A stretch of DNA of 63,442 nt from Cyclobacterium sp. SYSU L10401. Its GTDB lineage: Bacteria; Bacteroidota; Bacteroidia; Cytophagales; Cyclobacteriaceae. The notes below the pieces were generated by a model. The model worked only from the letters and a program-made list of their open reading frames with translations. It was not told the origin of the DNA and searched no databases. Numbering within the stretch: position 1 is the first letter of the stretch; every line of letters begins with the position of its first letter. The DNA lies in assembly GCF_010993705.1 (NCBI RefSeq), contig NZ_WOFO01000017.1, forward strand, positions 1 through 63,442, given 5' to 3'. A program made the position numbers and the translations under genes. This document shows, piece after piece, positions 13,615-23,353 of this stretch.

Positions 13615-16062
13615 ATGAAAATATTAAAATTCGGAGGTTCGTCAATCGCTGATTTGGAAAGAATAAAAAATGTTCTCTCCATAGTAAAGAATGCTGCTCA
13701 AAAAGATGATATAGCGGTAGTTTTTTCAGCTTTTGGTGGGGTAACAGAGGATTTATTGAAATGTGCAGCACTGGCCAGGCAGAATGATCCTGAATACCAG
13801 CCGCTTTTGCTTTCCATGGAAAAGCGACACCTGCAATTGGTCAAAAACCTGATACCCGTGCAAAAGCAATCAGCTGTGCTGACCTATGTGAAGATCAGGT
13901 TCAATGAACTGGAAGATTTGTATCATGGCATATACCTGATCAAGGAATTTTCCCCCCGGACTTCTGATTATGTGGTCAGTTTTGGAGAGCGCATATCTGC
14001 CTTTATCATGGCGGAAGCCCTCAAGGAGACTGATCTGAACACGCATTATGTGGATGCCAGGGATCTGATCCGCACCAATGACCGGTTTGGAAATGCCAGG
14101 GTAGTTTTCCCTACGACCAATCAATTGATCTACGATTATTACAGCAAAAACAAAGGGCTCCTGGTGATTACAGGTTTTATTGCTTCCACTGATAAGGGAG
14201 AGACCACCACCCTGGGAAGAAGCGGATCCGATTATACGGCTGCCATTTTTGCAGCTGCCCTAAAAGCTGATGCTTTGGAAATCTGGACGGACGTATCAGG
14301 TGTCATGACTGCCGATCCCAAATTGGTGTATTCGGCCATCACCATCCCTCAGCTCAGCTATAGCGAAGCCATGGAGCTTTCCCATTTTGGTGCCAAAGTA
14401 GTTTTCCCAGCTACCATGCAACCTGCCATGAAAAGGAAGGTGCCCATCTATATAAAGAATACTTTCGAACCTGAGGAAGAAGGCACCCTTATTTGTGAAA
14501 CATCAGAGACAAACAAACTGATCAAGGGGATTTCATCACTGAGCCATATCTCCCTGCTCAATGTGCAGGGTTCAGGTCTGGTGGAAGTAGTAGGGGTAAG
14601 CAGCAGGGTGTTCGGGACACTGGCCCAGTCGCTGATCAACGTGGTGCTGATCAGCCAGGCATCCTCTGAGCACAGTATCTGTATCGCCATCAAAAGTGAA
14701 GATGCCGAAGTGGCCAGAGAAGTATTGGAGAAGGAATTTCACTATGAAATTCTGGCCGGGGAAATGGACAAGGTACAGATCATGCCCAATATGGCCGTAA
14801 TAGCCGTGGTAGGGGAAAACATGAAACACTATCCAGGTGCCAGTGGTAGGTTGTTTCAGGCTTTGGGCCGGAACAATATCAATGTTTCAGCCATCGCTCA
14901 GGGAAGCTCCGAGTTAAATATTTCTGCGGTCATCAAACAGTCTGACCTGCAAAAAGGTCTGAATGCGCTGCATGAAGCATTCTTCTTGTCAGACAACAAG
15001 GTACTGCATGTGTTTTTGGTGGGGGTAGGCCTCATAGGTAAGACGCTGATAAAAATGATTCAGAGCCAATTGAATAAATTGCAGGAGGAGTACATGCTGG
15101 ACATCAAAATTCATGGCCTGGCCAATTCCAGGTTTATGGCTTTTGACGAGGACGGTTTTGATTTGTCCACTGTTCCCGTGCCTTCAGAAAAGGACCTACC
15201 GATGAACCTTCCTGTTTTTCTGAACACCATGAACAGCATGAACTTTTCCAACTCTGTTTTGGTGGATTGTACGGCCAGCCAGGAAGTGGCCGATACCTAC
15301 GCCAGGGTGTTGGAATCTAAAGTGGCCATAGTCACCCCAAATAAAAAAGCCAATTCAGGTTCACTGGAAAAATACAAGTCACTCAAAAAACTTTCCGGGC
15401 AGCGCAATATCAAGTTTTTTTATGAGACCAATGTGGCGGCAGGTTTGCCGGTCATCAATACCCTTCAGGACCTGATTTTGAGTGGAGACAAAGTTCTCAA
15501 GATAGAGGGGGTATTGAGTGGGTCAATGAATTATATTTTCAGTGAATTGAGTAAGGGAATTCCTTTCAGCCAGGTAGTGGCTCAGGCCAAGGAAAAGGGC
15601 TACACCGAGCCTGATCCCCGCGATGACCTCAGTGGTATGGATGTGGCCAGAAAAATATTGATTTTAGGCCGGGAAGCCGAGCAGGATTTGCATTTTGAAG
15701 ATGTTTCGGTACAAAGTATGGTGCCGGAAGATTGTGCCCATATCGAGTCTGTGGGGGAGTTTTTGGAAAAACTGGAAGCGCATGACGGCCATTTTAAACA
15801 GCTGCTGGCGGAAGCCGATAAGAAGAAAGAGAAGCTCAGGTTCATGGCCGTTCTGGAAAACGGTAAAGCTACGGTAGGATTGAAGTCGGTGGATAGCAGT
15901 CATCCTTTTTATTCCCTGGTAGGAAGTGACAACATGATATTATTTACTACTGAAAGGTACCACGAATTTCCCATGATCATCAGGGGACCGGGGGCAGGAG
16001 CAGATGTCACCGCAGCGGGAGTTTTTGCAGATATCATCAGGCTAGGCAATTATTCAAGATAA
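13615..16062 (+). CDS. thrA: Aspartokinase/homoserine dehydrogenase, bifunctional
   Basis: An 815-residue fused enzyme that catalyses the first and third steps from aspartate to threonine and methionine. The N-terminal aspartokinase begins with KFGGSS (5-10) and has the TLGRSGSDYTA segment near 200. Two ACT-type regulatory regions lie at about 300-450 and usually give feedback control by threonine. The homoserine dehydrogenase part begins with the Rossmann motif FLVGVGLIG near 467 and includes the GSMNYIFSEL block and KGYTEPDPRDDLSG. The length is typical. It is the first gene of thrABC and is preceded by a threonine-rich leader peptide. Confidence 0.97.
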   Translation: MKILKFGGSSIADLERIKNVLSIVKNAAQKDDIAVVFSAFGGVTEDLLKCAALARQNDPEYQPLLLSMEKRHLQLVKNLIPVQKQSAVLTYVKIRFNELEDLYHGIYLIKEFSPRTSDYVVSFGERISAFIMAEALKETDLNTHYVDARDLIRTNDRFGNARVVFPTTNQLIYDYYSKNKGLLVITGFIASTDKGETTTLGRSGSDYTAAIFAAALKADALEIWTDVSGVMTADPKLVYSAITIPQLSYSEAMELSHFGAKVVFPATMQPAMKRKVPIYIKNTFEPEEEGTLICETSETNKLIKGISSLSHISLLNVQGSGLVEVVGVSSRVFGTLAQSLINVVLISQASSEHSICIAIKSEDAEVAREVLEKEFHYEILAGEMDKVQIMPNMAVIAVVGENMKHYPGASGRLFQALGRNNINVSAIAQGSSELNISAVIKQSDLQKGLNALHEAFFLSDNKVLHVFLVGVGLIGKTLIKMIQSQLNKLQEEYMLDIKIHGLANSRFMAFDEDGFDLSTVPVPSEKDLPMNLPVFLNTMNSMNFSNSVLVDCTASQEVADTYARVLESKVAIVTPNKKANSGSLEKYKSLKKLSGQRNIKFFYETNVAAGLPVINTLQDLILSGDKVLKIEGVLSGSMNYIFSELSKGIPFSQVVAQAKEKGYTEPDPRDDLSGMDVARKILILGREAEQDLHFEDVSVQSMVPEDCAHIESVGEFLEKLEAHDGHFKQLLAEADKKKEKLRFMAVLENGKATVGLKSVDSSHPFYSLVGSDNMILFTTERYHEFPMIIRGPGAGADVTAAGVFADIIRLGNYSR

Positions 16063-16063
16063 G

Positions 16064-17008
16064 ATGGAAAAGCAAAAAGTGACCGCCTTCGCCCCTGCTA
16101 CCGTAGCCAATGTTTCTTGCGGCTTCGATATCCTGGGCTTTGCCGTGGAAGATTTAGGAGACAAAGTCAGTGTATCCCTCTCCGAAAAACCGGGGATTCG
16201 TGTCACCAAAATTGAAGGGGATAAGGGCAAATTACCCTATGAGGCGGAGAAAAACACCTGCAGTGTGGCCATCATGGCCATGATGAAAGAGCTGGATTTT
16301 AATGGAGGATTGGAGATAGAATTGTATAAGGGACTGCCGTTGGGTAGCGGCATGGGTTCCAGTGCGGCCAGTGCTGTGGCGGCCTTGATGGCTACCAATA
16401 CCTTGTTGGGTAATCCATTTGAAAAAAAGGACCTGCTGCCTTTTGCCATGGAGTCTGAGCGAATTGCCTGCGGGGCAGCCCATGCTGACAATGTGTCTCC
16501 GGCACTCTTGGGAGGATTCGTTTTGATCCGGGAATATCATCCCCTGGATGTGATTCCGCTTCATGTTCCCAGGGGATTGTACTGCACCCTGGTGCACCCC
16601 CATCTGGTACTTAACACCTATGATTCCAGAAGCGTATTGAGAAGAAATGTGTCCCTGCAGGATGCTACCACCCAATCGGGCAATATAGCAGGTTTGGTGG
16701 CAGGATTATTTCAGGAAGACATGGCCCTTATCAGCCGATCTCTGAATGATGTCATTGCAGAACCCTCCCGGTCGGTTTTGATTCCGGGATATGATGAGGT
16801 AAAGGAGGGCATCAAGCCTGCCGGTGCCCTGGGATGCGGCATCTCCGGATCCGGCCCCACCATTTTTATTCTGTCTCCATCCGAGGAGATAGCCTGGGAA
16901 GTCAGCCGGCTGGCCCAACAGGTTTTTGACAAAATGCAGCTTCCCATCGACCTTTATGTTTCTGCTATCAATACCCGGGGAGCCTATATTATCGAAGAGG
17001 AAATTTAA
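16064..17008 (+). CDS. thrB: Homoserine kinase
   Basis: A 314-residue GHMP-family kinase that phosphorylates homoserine using ATP. The ATP-binding loop GLPLGSGMGSSAAS lies at about 89-102. The N-terminal strand with FAPATVANVSCGFDILGFA and the C-terminal GCGISGSGPTIFIL glycine-rich motif are both standard. It starts one base after the thrA stop, so translation is probably coupled. Confidence 0.97.
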   Translation: MEKQKVTAFAPATVANVSCGFDILGFAVEDLGDKVSVSLSEKPGIRVTKIEGDKGKLPYEAEKNTCSVAIMAMMKELDFNGGLEIELYKGLPLGSGMGSSAASAVAALMATNTLLGNPFEKKDLLPFAMESERIACGAAHADNVSPALLGGFVLIREYHPLDVIPLHVPRGLYCTLVHPHLVLNTYDSRSVLRRNVSLQDATTQSGNIAGLVAGLFQEDMALISRSLNDVIAEPSRSVLIPGYDEVKEGIKPAGALGCGISGSGPTIFILSPSEEIAWEVSRLAQQVFDKMQLPIDLYVSAINTRGAYIIEEEI

Positions 17009-17036
17009 CATTATTCACCGCCGGGAATCTTTTGCA

Positions 17037-18332
17037 ATGAAATATTACAGTACCAATAACGCCAATCATAAGGTAGATATAAAGGAGGCAGTCATCAAAG
17101 GCCTGGCACCGGATCAGGGCTTGTATATGCCTGAAAACATACCTACTTTGCCTGCTGCTTTTTTTGACCGATTGCCTGGGCTGTCTTTTAGAGAAATGGG
17201 CTATGAAATCATCGGCGCTCTGTTTTCGGAAGACCTCAGTCCTGAACAAATTAAAGCACTGGTCGACCATACGCTGACCTTTGATGCCCCCCTGTTGCAG
17301 GTAGAAGAGGACGTTTACAGCCTGGAATTATTTCACGGGCCCACCCTGGCCTTCAAGGATTTTGGTGCCAGGTTCTGTTCTAAATTAATGAGCATGCTTC
17401 AGGACAAGCGGGAGATCAAAGTTTTGGTGGCTACCTCCGGGGATACGGGCAGTGCAGTGGCCAATGGTTTCTTTGGAGTAGACGGAGTGGAAGTCATCAT
17501 TCTGTATCCTTCAGGCAAAGTAAGTCAATTGCAGGAAAAACAATTCACCACATTGGGAGGAAATATCCGGGCAATAGAGGTAGCAGGTGTATTTGATGAT
17601 TGCCAGAAAATGGTCAAGCAGGCCTTTCTGGATCCGGAGTTGAACAACAAAATGCTTTTGACCTCTGCCAACTCAATCAATATTGCCAGGTGGATTCCGC
17701 AATGCCTCTATTATTTTTATGCCTATTCCCGTTTACCGGAAAAGGATAAAAAAATCGTATTTTCCGTACCTAGTGGAAATTTCGGCAATCTTGCGGCTGG
17801 TATCCTGGCGGAAAGGATGGGATTGCCCATCACTTATTTTGTAGCCGCTACCAATATCAATAAGGTGGTACCGGACTACCTGCAGGGAGAGGAATTTATG
17901 GCCAAACCTTCCCTTCAAACCATCAGCAACAGCATGGATGTAGGGAATCCAAGTAATTTCTATCGCCTGTTGGCACTTTTTGGCAATGATGAATCCAAGT
18001 TGAAGGAAAAAGTGAAGGGCTATTTTTATACCGATAACATGACCCGTGAGTCCATGCTGAAAGTAAAGTCCCAAACCGGTTATACCATGGATCCGCATGG
18101 AGCAGTAGCCTATCTGGGATTAAAGGATTTTATGAGTGCGCATCCAGGGACCTTTTCGGGGGTATTTCTGGAAACAGCTCATCCGGGGAAGTTCCGCCAG
18201 GTGGTGGAAGAAACCTTAGCCATTCAGCTGGATTTACCTGAGCGCTTACAGGCTTTTATGGAAAAGGAGAAAAAGGCGGAAAAAATGGAAAACGATTACC
18301 TTGAATTCAAGAAATATTTATTGACCATTTGA
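17037..18332 (+). CDS. thrC: Threonine synthase
   Basis: A 431-residue PLP enzyme that converts phosphohomoserine to threonine. The PLP lysine is K107 in GPTLAFKDFGARF. The phosphate-binding SGDTGSAVANGF motif and the SANSINIARWIPQ block follow. The ATG at 17037 matches the family N-terminus (MKYYSTNN); an upstream in-frame ATG would start inside thrB. It ends the thrABC operon, with a short hairpin and T-rich stretch downstream. Confidence 0.97.
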   Translation: MKYYSTNNANHKVDIKEAVIKGLAPDQGLYMPENIPTLPAAFFDRLPGLSFREMGYEIIGALFSEDLSPEQIKALVDHTLTFDAPLLQVEEDVYSLELFHGPTLAFKDFGARFCSKLMSMLQDKREIKVLVATSGDTGSAVANGFFGVDGVEVIILYPSGKVSQLQEKQFTTLGGNIRAIEVAGVFDDCQKMVKQAFLDPELNNKMLLTSANSINIARWIPQCLYYFYAYSRLPEKDKKIVFSVPSGNFGNLAAGILAERMGLPITYFVAATNINKVVPDYLQGEEFMAKPSLQTISNSMDVGNPSNFYRLLALFGNDESKLKEKVKGYFYTDNMTRESMLKVKSQTGYTMDPHGAVAYLGLKDFMSAHPGTFSGVFLETAHPGKFRQVVEETLAIQLDLPERLQAFMEKEKKAEKMENDYLEFKKYLLTI

Positions 18333-18343
18333 CCGATTACAGC

Positions 18344-18366
18344 AAAGGGTTTTGAACCTTTATTTT
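18344..18366 (+). terminator. Probable terminator of thrABC
   Basis: AAAGG and CCTTT pair with an extra GTT/AA pairing inside and one bulged G, followed by ATTTT. It is short but well placed 12 bases after thrC. Confidence 0.45.
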
Positions 18367-18493
18367 ACCTTCAGGGACTTAAAGCTGGTTTGGGCAGGTA
18401 GGTATAAAGCGGATTGATCTTTTTTTATCATATTTGTGAAAAGGTTCCTGTCGGGACTTTTTTTATGATACCAGACACTACAAATTTACATCT

Positions 18494-19408
18494 ATGGTTA
18501 AGGGCACTCACCAGGCAAAGGAAGACAAAAGAAATCAATCGGTTAAAATATTTATCAATGGAGAGTTTCTTCCAAGAGAGGAAGCCAAAATATCTGTTTT
18601 TGACAGCGGGTACCTGGTAGGGGATGGGGTCTGGGAGGCTTTCCGCGTCCATGATGGGCGCATGATTTTTATTGATCTGCACCTGGACCGCTTGTGGCAA
18701 TCGGCAAAAGTCGTTGGCATAACCATTCCCTTCAGTAGGGAAGTGTTGGTAGATAAAATCCGGAAGACACTTGCGATCAATGAGATGAAAGACCACATCC
18801 ATGTCCGGGTGATGCTGACCCGAGGTATAAAAGCAACACCCTCTCAGGATCCCAGACTTACCATTTCAGGACCTAACCTGGTGATCATTGCTGAGCACAA
18901 AGAAGCGGCTGATGAAAGTAAAAACCAGGGAATCAGCTTGTTTACCAGCACCATCAGGAGAGGTTCTCCGGATTACCTGGACCCAAGGCTGAATTGCCAC
19001 AGTAAACTTCACGAGGTTCAGGCCCTGATACAAGCCATAGAAGCCGGAGCCGATGAAGCCTTAATGTTGGATATTAACGGTTTTGTGGCTACTTGTAATG
19101 CCACCAATTTTTTCATGGTAAAAAACGGAGAGGTCTGGACGTCTACCGGCGAATACTGCATGAACGGCATCACCAGAGGAAACATCATCCGGGTTTGTGC
19201 GCAAAATAACATTACCTGTCACCAAAAGAATTTTTCTTTATTTGATGTTTATGGAGCGGATGAAGCGTTCGTTACCGGAACCTTTGGCGGGCTTACACCG
19301 GTCATAAAAATTGATGGCAAGCCTGTAGGACAGCCTGAAGCCGGACCTTTGACCAGGCAGCTGAGGAAGGGATATGAAAAGTTAATTGAAAAAGAGATCC
19401 AGTCATGA
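18494..19408 (+). CDS. Class IV aminotransferase, atypical
   Basis: A 304-residue PLP enzyme of fold type IV, related to branched-chain and D-amino-acid aminotransferases. The N-terminal block FDSGYLVGDGVWEAFRVHDG is clear, and K171 in CHSKLHEVQ is the probable PLP lysine. The usual Glu that contacts the PLP ring nitrogen (in G-x-V-x-E) is missing: the block reads NGFVATCNATNFFMV. The substrate is therefore uncertain, and an ilvE label would be unsafe. The stop overlaps the start of the next gene by four bases (ATGA), pointing to a joint function with the sulfotransferase-like protein. Confidence 0.85.
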   Translation: MVKGTHQAKEDKRNQSVKIFINGEFLPREEAKISVFDSGYLVGDGVWEAFRVHDGRMIFIDLHLDRLWQSAKVVGITIPFSREVLVDKIRKTLAINEMKDHIHVRVMLTRGIKATPSQDPRLTISGPNLVIIAEHKEAADESKNQGISLFTSTIRRGSPDYLDPRLNCHSKLHEVQALIQAIEAGADEALMLDINGFVATCNATNFFMVKNGEVWTSTGEYCMNGITRGNIIRVCAQNNITCHQKNFSLFDVYGADEAFVTGTFGGLTPVIKIDGKPVGQPEAGPLTRQLRKGYEKLIEKEIQS

Positions 19409-20136
19409 GGAGCCTGCAATACCCCAAAAGACTTTTCCTCTGGTCTGGCCCCAGAAATATTTCTACGGCCCTGATGTATGGTTTTGCCCAAAGAAAGGAT
19501 ACTGTGGTAGCGGACGAGCCTCTCTATGCCCATTACCTGAAGATATCGCCTGCCAAGCCCTATCACCCCGGAGCCAATGAAATCCTGGCCTGTATGGAGA
19601 ATGAAGGGGAAAAAGTGGTTCAACAAATGCTTGGAAAATTCGAGCAGCCCATCGCCTTCTTTAAAAACATGACCCATCACCTGATTGGATTGGATTGGTC
19701 CTTTATGGAGGAAGGTGTCAATATTATCCTGACCCGGGAACCCAAAGAAATGCTGTTGTCATTCTCCAAAATCATAGAAAAGCCGGTCATGGAGGATATA
19801 GGCTATGCCATGCAATGGGAACTGCTTCAATACCTACAGTCCAATAATTATCCCTATGTGGTTTTGGATGCCAAAAAATTCCTGATGGATACAGCCGGCC
19901 AACTGCGTAAATTATGTGCGGCCTGTGGGATACCTTATGATCAAGGTATGCTCCAATGGACGGCCGGTCCCCTTCCGGAAGATGGGGTCTGGGCCAGGTA
20001 TTGGTACCAAAATGTGCACAAGTCTACCGGATTTCAGCCTTATCAGGAAAAAAATGAAGCCATGCCTGAACATTTGCTACCCCTTTTGGCTACCTGTGAA
20101 CCCCTGTATCAAAAGCTTTTGGCTTTTTCTATTTAA
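19405..20136 (+). CDS. Sulfotransferase-like P-loop protein
   Basis: A 243-residue protein of the sulfotransferase fold. The N-terminal LFLWSGPRNISTALMYGF (about 10-27) is the phosphate-binding loop of the group, followed by the conserved DEPLYAHYL and the mid-protein LTREPKEMLLSF, equivalent to the 3'-phosphate-binding region. Whether it transfers sulfate is unknown. It is translationally coupled to the class IV aminotransferase. Plants carry proteins annotated as branched-chain aminotransferase-like in which, as I recall, these same two domains are fused. Confidence 0.8.
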   Translation: MRSLQYPKRLFLWSGPRNISTALMYGFAQRKDTVVADEPLYAHYLKISPAKPYHPGANEILACMENEGEKVVQQMLGKFEQPIAFFKNMTHHLIGLDWSFMEEGVNIILTREPKEMLLSFSKIIEKPVMEDIGYAMQWELLQYLQSNNYPYVVLDAKKFLMDTAGQLRKLCAACGIPYDQGMLQWTAGPLPEDGVWARYWYQNVHKSTGFQPYQEKNEAMPEHLLPLLATCEPLYQKLLAFSI

Positions 20137-20295
20137 AGATCCAGTTATACCAGGGCAGGCAGATAGGACATTTAAATCAGACCAATTTTGCAGGTTTAGG
20201 GGGCAATTGCACTCATTTTCAGGTTACCTTGATTTATTTCATAAATTCATTGGTAAGCAGGAAGCTTGATACCTTATACGGGTTTAATGCTGTCA

Positions 20296-21312
20296 TTAAC
20301 GGGACTCCAGGCTACTCAGCTGTTTCCGTCTTTCATGCACTTCCCTCCAGGTGGTGAGGATGATGCCTTCTTTTTCCAGGAATTGTTGGAACCGGGGGTC
20401 CATCATGGCCAGCATATCGCCTTTCCTCAATGGGGCACTTGGGGTAATGATTTCAAAATGTGGGGTGGAATTCGTGCTGTGCAGGATGATTTGTGTGAGT
20501 CCCGGTTCGAGCATTTGAATGGCTTCAATAAATTTATCCGTCTTATACCTTTGGATTTTTTGGTCATCTCCTGCTATGTCCGGGCTTATTTTCCAACTGT
20601 AGCTGTCCGCATGCAGGTCATCCAGTACAGGAAGACCGGCATTCCATAGTTTTTCACCTATTTGTTGAAACTGTTCGATCCTTTCTTCCGGAGCATCGAT
20701 TTCTTGTTGAATCCAGCTGGCATGACCACCGGGAAACATGACCGGAACCTGTTCTTCTATCCCAAGCTGTATGTATTTTTCCAAAAACGTTTCCGTCGCA
20801 AATAAGGTACCCATATGGGAGTCCATATGGGTAGGCTCCACGCCCATCTTTCTGAATTTCTCCAATTGAGCTTTGATCTCCTCATACAATTCCTCAGGAT
20901 CAGCATGGTTGACCACCTCCGCTACAGAAGGCCAAAAGTACCCCTCTTCGTCCATCAGGCTGGCTCCCCCGCTAGTTCCGGTCAGGGGACTCCATCGGTA
21001 CCCTTTCCATTCTGAAGTGAGTGTGAGGTGGACGCCCGCATCTGTAGCCGTGTTTTTTTTCAGGTATTGGAAATAATCCGGTACCCAGGCACAGGGCATC
21101 ATGACAGAGGAAGAGTTGGCCATGCCTTCATCCATGGATAGGATGGTGCCCTCATTGGCTTCCCGGGACATCCCGGCATCATCTACATGGAGGATAAGTA
21201 CCTTTCTGCCTTTTGGAAACCCAAGTTTTTCGGCATAGGTTTGACCATTTACTGGTACAGCCTGACATAGAGCCAGCAGGATGGGAAAGTAACAAAATAT
21301 TTTGACCATCAT
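20296..21312 (-). CDS. Exported YdjC/ChbG-type deacetylase
   Basis: A protein of about 338 residues of the YdjC (ChbG/HpnK) carbohydrate deacetylase family, which removes acetyl groups from sugars with a metal ion. HVDDAGMS holds the metal-binding Asp pair, and HMDSHMGTL provides the His ligands. GVHLTLTSEW is another family block. A signal peptide is visible after Met (KIFCYFPILLALCQAVPVNG), so the enzyme acts in the periplasm or outside. The start is set at 21312 (or 21309) because the longer frame to 21417 would bury the signal peptide. It is a single gene, divergent from the next. Confidence 0.87.
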   Translation of the reverse strand: MMVKIFCYFPILLALCQAVPVNGQTYAEKLGFPKGRKVLILHVDDAGMSREANEGTILSMDEGMANSSSVMMPCAWVPDYFQYLKKNTATDAGVHLTLTSEWKGYRWSPLTGTSGGASLMDEEGYFWPSVAEVVNHADPEELYEEIKAQLEKFRKMGVEPTHMDSHMGTLFATETFLEKYIQLGIEEQVPVMFPGGHASWIQQEIDAPEERIEQFQQIGEKLWNAGLPVLDDLHADSYSWKISPDIAGDDQKIQRYKTDKFIEAIQMLEPGLTQIILHSTNSTPHFEIITPSAPLRKGDMLAMMDPRFQQFLEKEGIILTTWREVHERRKQLSSLESR

Positions 21313-21563
21313 TATCAGGGGGTGTTTCCCATGTAGTACCAGGATTTGTCCATTTGGACTAATCAACCTTAAATTTATGATGGAAATTGAGATTATTTCA
21401 GAAAGGTTGGGTTTCATACTTGCTTTGTGGTTTTTTAAAACATAATTTTGAATATTATTCCTTCCGCCCGGAAATTCAGGAGATAATGGAATGATTATCC
21501 GGGCCAGCTCATCGGTAATGTACCTGAGCCAGGTACATCCTCAAATTTGAAAATACTATAGCA

Positions 21564-22610
21564 ATGGAAAACGACCAGCCTGTTGATGTTAATGTTACGC
21601 CCAAGGGATTGATTTACCTGCCAGAACCTGCCAAAGGATTAAAATTTGTCAGTGAAGGTACTATTGAGCCCCTGTTTTATGATCCGGAAAAGACCTCCGA
21701 TGAAAACCTCAACTACAAGTTTTTGTTGCCCGCTCTGGAGAAAATAAAGGGGCAAGATTTCGACTTTGTGCTGGGTTTTGATCATGAATTGAAGCGAACC
21801 ATTATCGGATACCCGAATGCTGAAGGGCGGTTTCTGGTTTTCAATGCCCATCAACAGGCTGCTTTGTTTGCCCATACTTTTTTGGCAGGCGAGGGATATC
21901 CGGTAATGGAGGAAGAAAAGACGAAAATTGTAATCAAAAGTATTGTCCTTTCTCAGCAAATTGATAAAATCATCACCAAAAACAATGGGGCTTACAAAGA
22001 ATCCCATGCCGGATATGATGACCTTAAAGAAAAAATCATGAGCATGGATGATGATATCCGTGAATTCCTGGCTTTTGATGAGAAAAACCATGTCATCATG
22101 GATTTGGATAAGGACATCAACGTGGAAAAGCAGCTTGATTTGATCAATTCCCTGGTTAAAAAATTGAAAGGGGAGGAGAAAAGCCTGTTTGATTTTCATG
22201 TAGACCTTCAGATCCGGTATAAATTATATGGAGAGAAGTCCTTCAATATAAGCTCTGAGGGAGAGAATAAAAAAATATTTGATCGCTTCAGAAACAAGCC
22301 GCCCTCAGACGCGATGCATGAAGAATTGGTGAGCATATCGGACTACAAAAAGCAATTGTTTTTCAATAAACTGACTGGTAGGAAAAGTGAGCCCGAACTC
22401 AGACAAATGGATATGGTGCAACTGGAATACAGCAGCGGGCTTAAGATCAGTGTAGAGCTGACAGACGGGGGCGACAAGCTGTTTCTTCACCTGAGTGATT
22501 TTACTGATTGTTATAACAAAGAGTCTTACGCCACTTCAAGGAAAAATATCCACGACCGCTTGCTAAAAATTGTGGTTTCCTTAGGTAAGATGGTAATCGA
22601 TGTCAATTGA
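21564..22610 (+). CDS. Conserved-looking protein of unknown function
   Basis: A 348-residue soluble protein that I do not recognise. There is no signal peptide or membrane segment. It is rich in Lys, Glu and Asp, with alternating strands and amphipathic helices. A central basic helix (about 190-215, VEKQLDLINSLVKKLKGEEK) could be coiled coil. Codon usage and base composition match the neighbouring core genes, and the frame is long and clean, so it is a real gene. It stands alone with gaps on both sides. Confidence 0.7.
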   Translation: MENDQPVDVNVTPKGLIYLPEPAKGLKFVSEGTIEPLFYDPEKTSDENLNYKFLLPALEKIKGQDFDFVLGFDHELKRTIIGYPNAEGRFLVFNAHQQAALFAHTFLAGEGYPVMEEEKTKIVIKSIVLSQQIDKIITKNNGAYKESHAGYDDLKEKIMSMDDDIREFLAFDEKNHVIMDLDKDINVEKQLDLINSLVKKLKGEEKSLFDFHVDLQIRYKLYGEKSFNISSEGENKKIFDRFRNKPPSDAMHEELVSISDYKKQLFFNKLTGRKSEPELRQMDMVQLEYSSGLKISVELTDGGDKLFLHLSDFTDCYNKESYATSRKNIHDRLLKIVVSLGKMVIDVN

Positions 22611-23353
22611 TAGAAAGTGATTGTAGCTTGAATGAACAGACCGACAATGGGTCGGCTTTTTCTCTTACTGTTGTTCATTTTTTGACTTTCCCGCAAGGAG
22701 AATAGCACATCAAATGACGCGCTACCCTCAGGTATTCGGGAGGGGAATGCGGGGGAGCAGGCTACCGAAGCTGGAATTCATAAGATGTTACTATCAAAAC
22801 CATCTGGTGCCGATTGGCCATTTACCTTCCTATCAAACGCCTGAGGGGCAACAGCCTAAGAAACCGCTACCTTTCGTTTAGATCCCTGATAGCAAAACCA
22901 TTTACCGGATGTCATTTTTTTTGCTCCTTTTTTTCTGATTTTTCCTTTTTCTTCTCTTCTTGATCGGGATATTCGTTTCTTCTTGGAGGGCGTGGCCCCT
23001 CACCTGCTGTGCCCGGCGTTTTTCTATTGGACCCTTTGTCTACCTTATCTCCATTGAAATACAAGGGAGAATGAATTACTGGATGTGTTTGTGGAGAAAT
23101 CATTTTTTTGTCTTTTGGTTAGGTGATGGAAATTGGCCAAAATCATGCCATATATTGATGTAGCGCTTGGATGGAAGTTTACGTCTCTTATTATAAAGGC
23201 CTGCTACATTTGACCGGATTGCTAATAACTAAACACTTTTCCCGGGTCATGGGGTGGAGCCGGTTTTTTCTTTGGCTGTAGATCTGGAGATCAGCTAAGT
23301 GGTGGTATCAATTCCAGGTGGCAGGCCGGCAAAGGACGATAAAGAAAAATAAA
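22611..23353. other. Gene-poor gap of about 740 bases
   Basis: I see no confident gene here. A short minus-strand frame is treated separately. Other short frames are not protein-like. A moderately GC-rich stretch at 22720-22880 has no fold I can identify as an RNA gene. Confidence 0.5.
22912..23103 (-). CDS. Possible small lysine-rich protein
   Basis: A 63-residue frame whose last 15 residues are almost all Lys and Glu (EEKKKEKSEKKEQKK), after a Pro/Asn/Gly-rich segment. No signal peptide or known motif is present. The poly-A-rich 3' end could produce such a tail by chance, so this is only a candidate small gene. Confidence 0.25.
   Translation of the reverse strand: MISPQTHPVIHSPLYFNGDKVDKGSNRKTPGTAGEGPRPPRRNEYPDQEEKKKEKSEKKEQKK

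Noticed and set aside
18494-19408. Naming the class IV aminotransferase ilvE
   Set aside because: The Glu expected near the PLP nitrogen is missing and the partner gene is sulfotransferase-like, so branched-chain specificity is unsupported.
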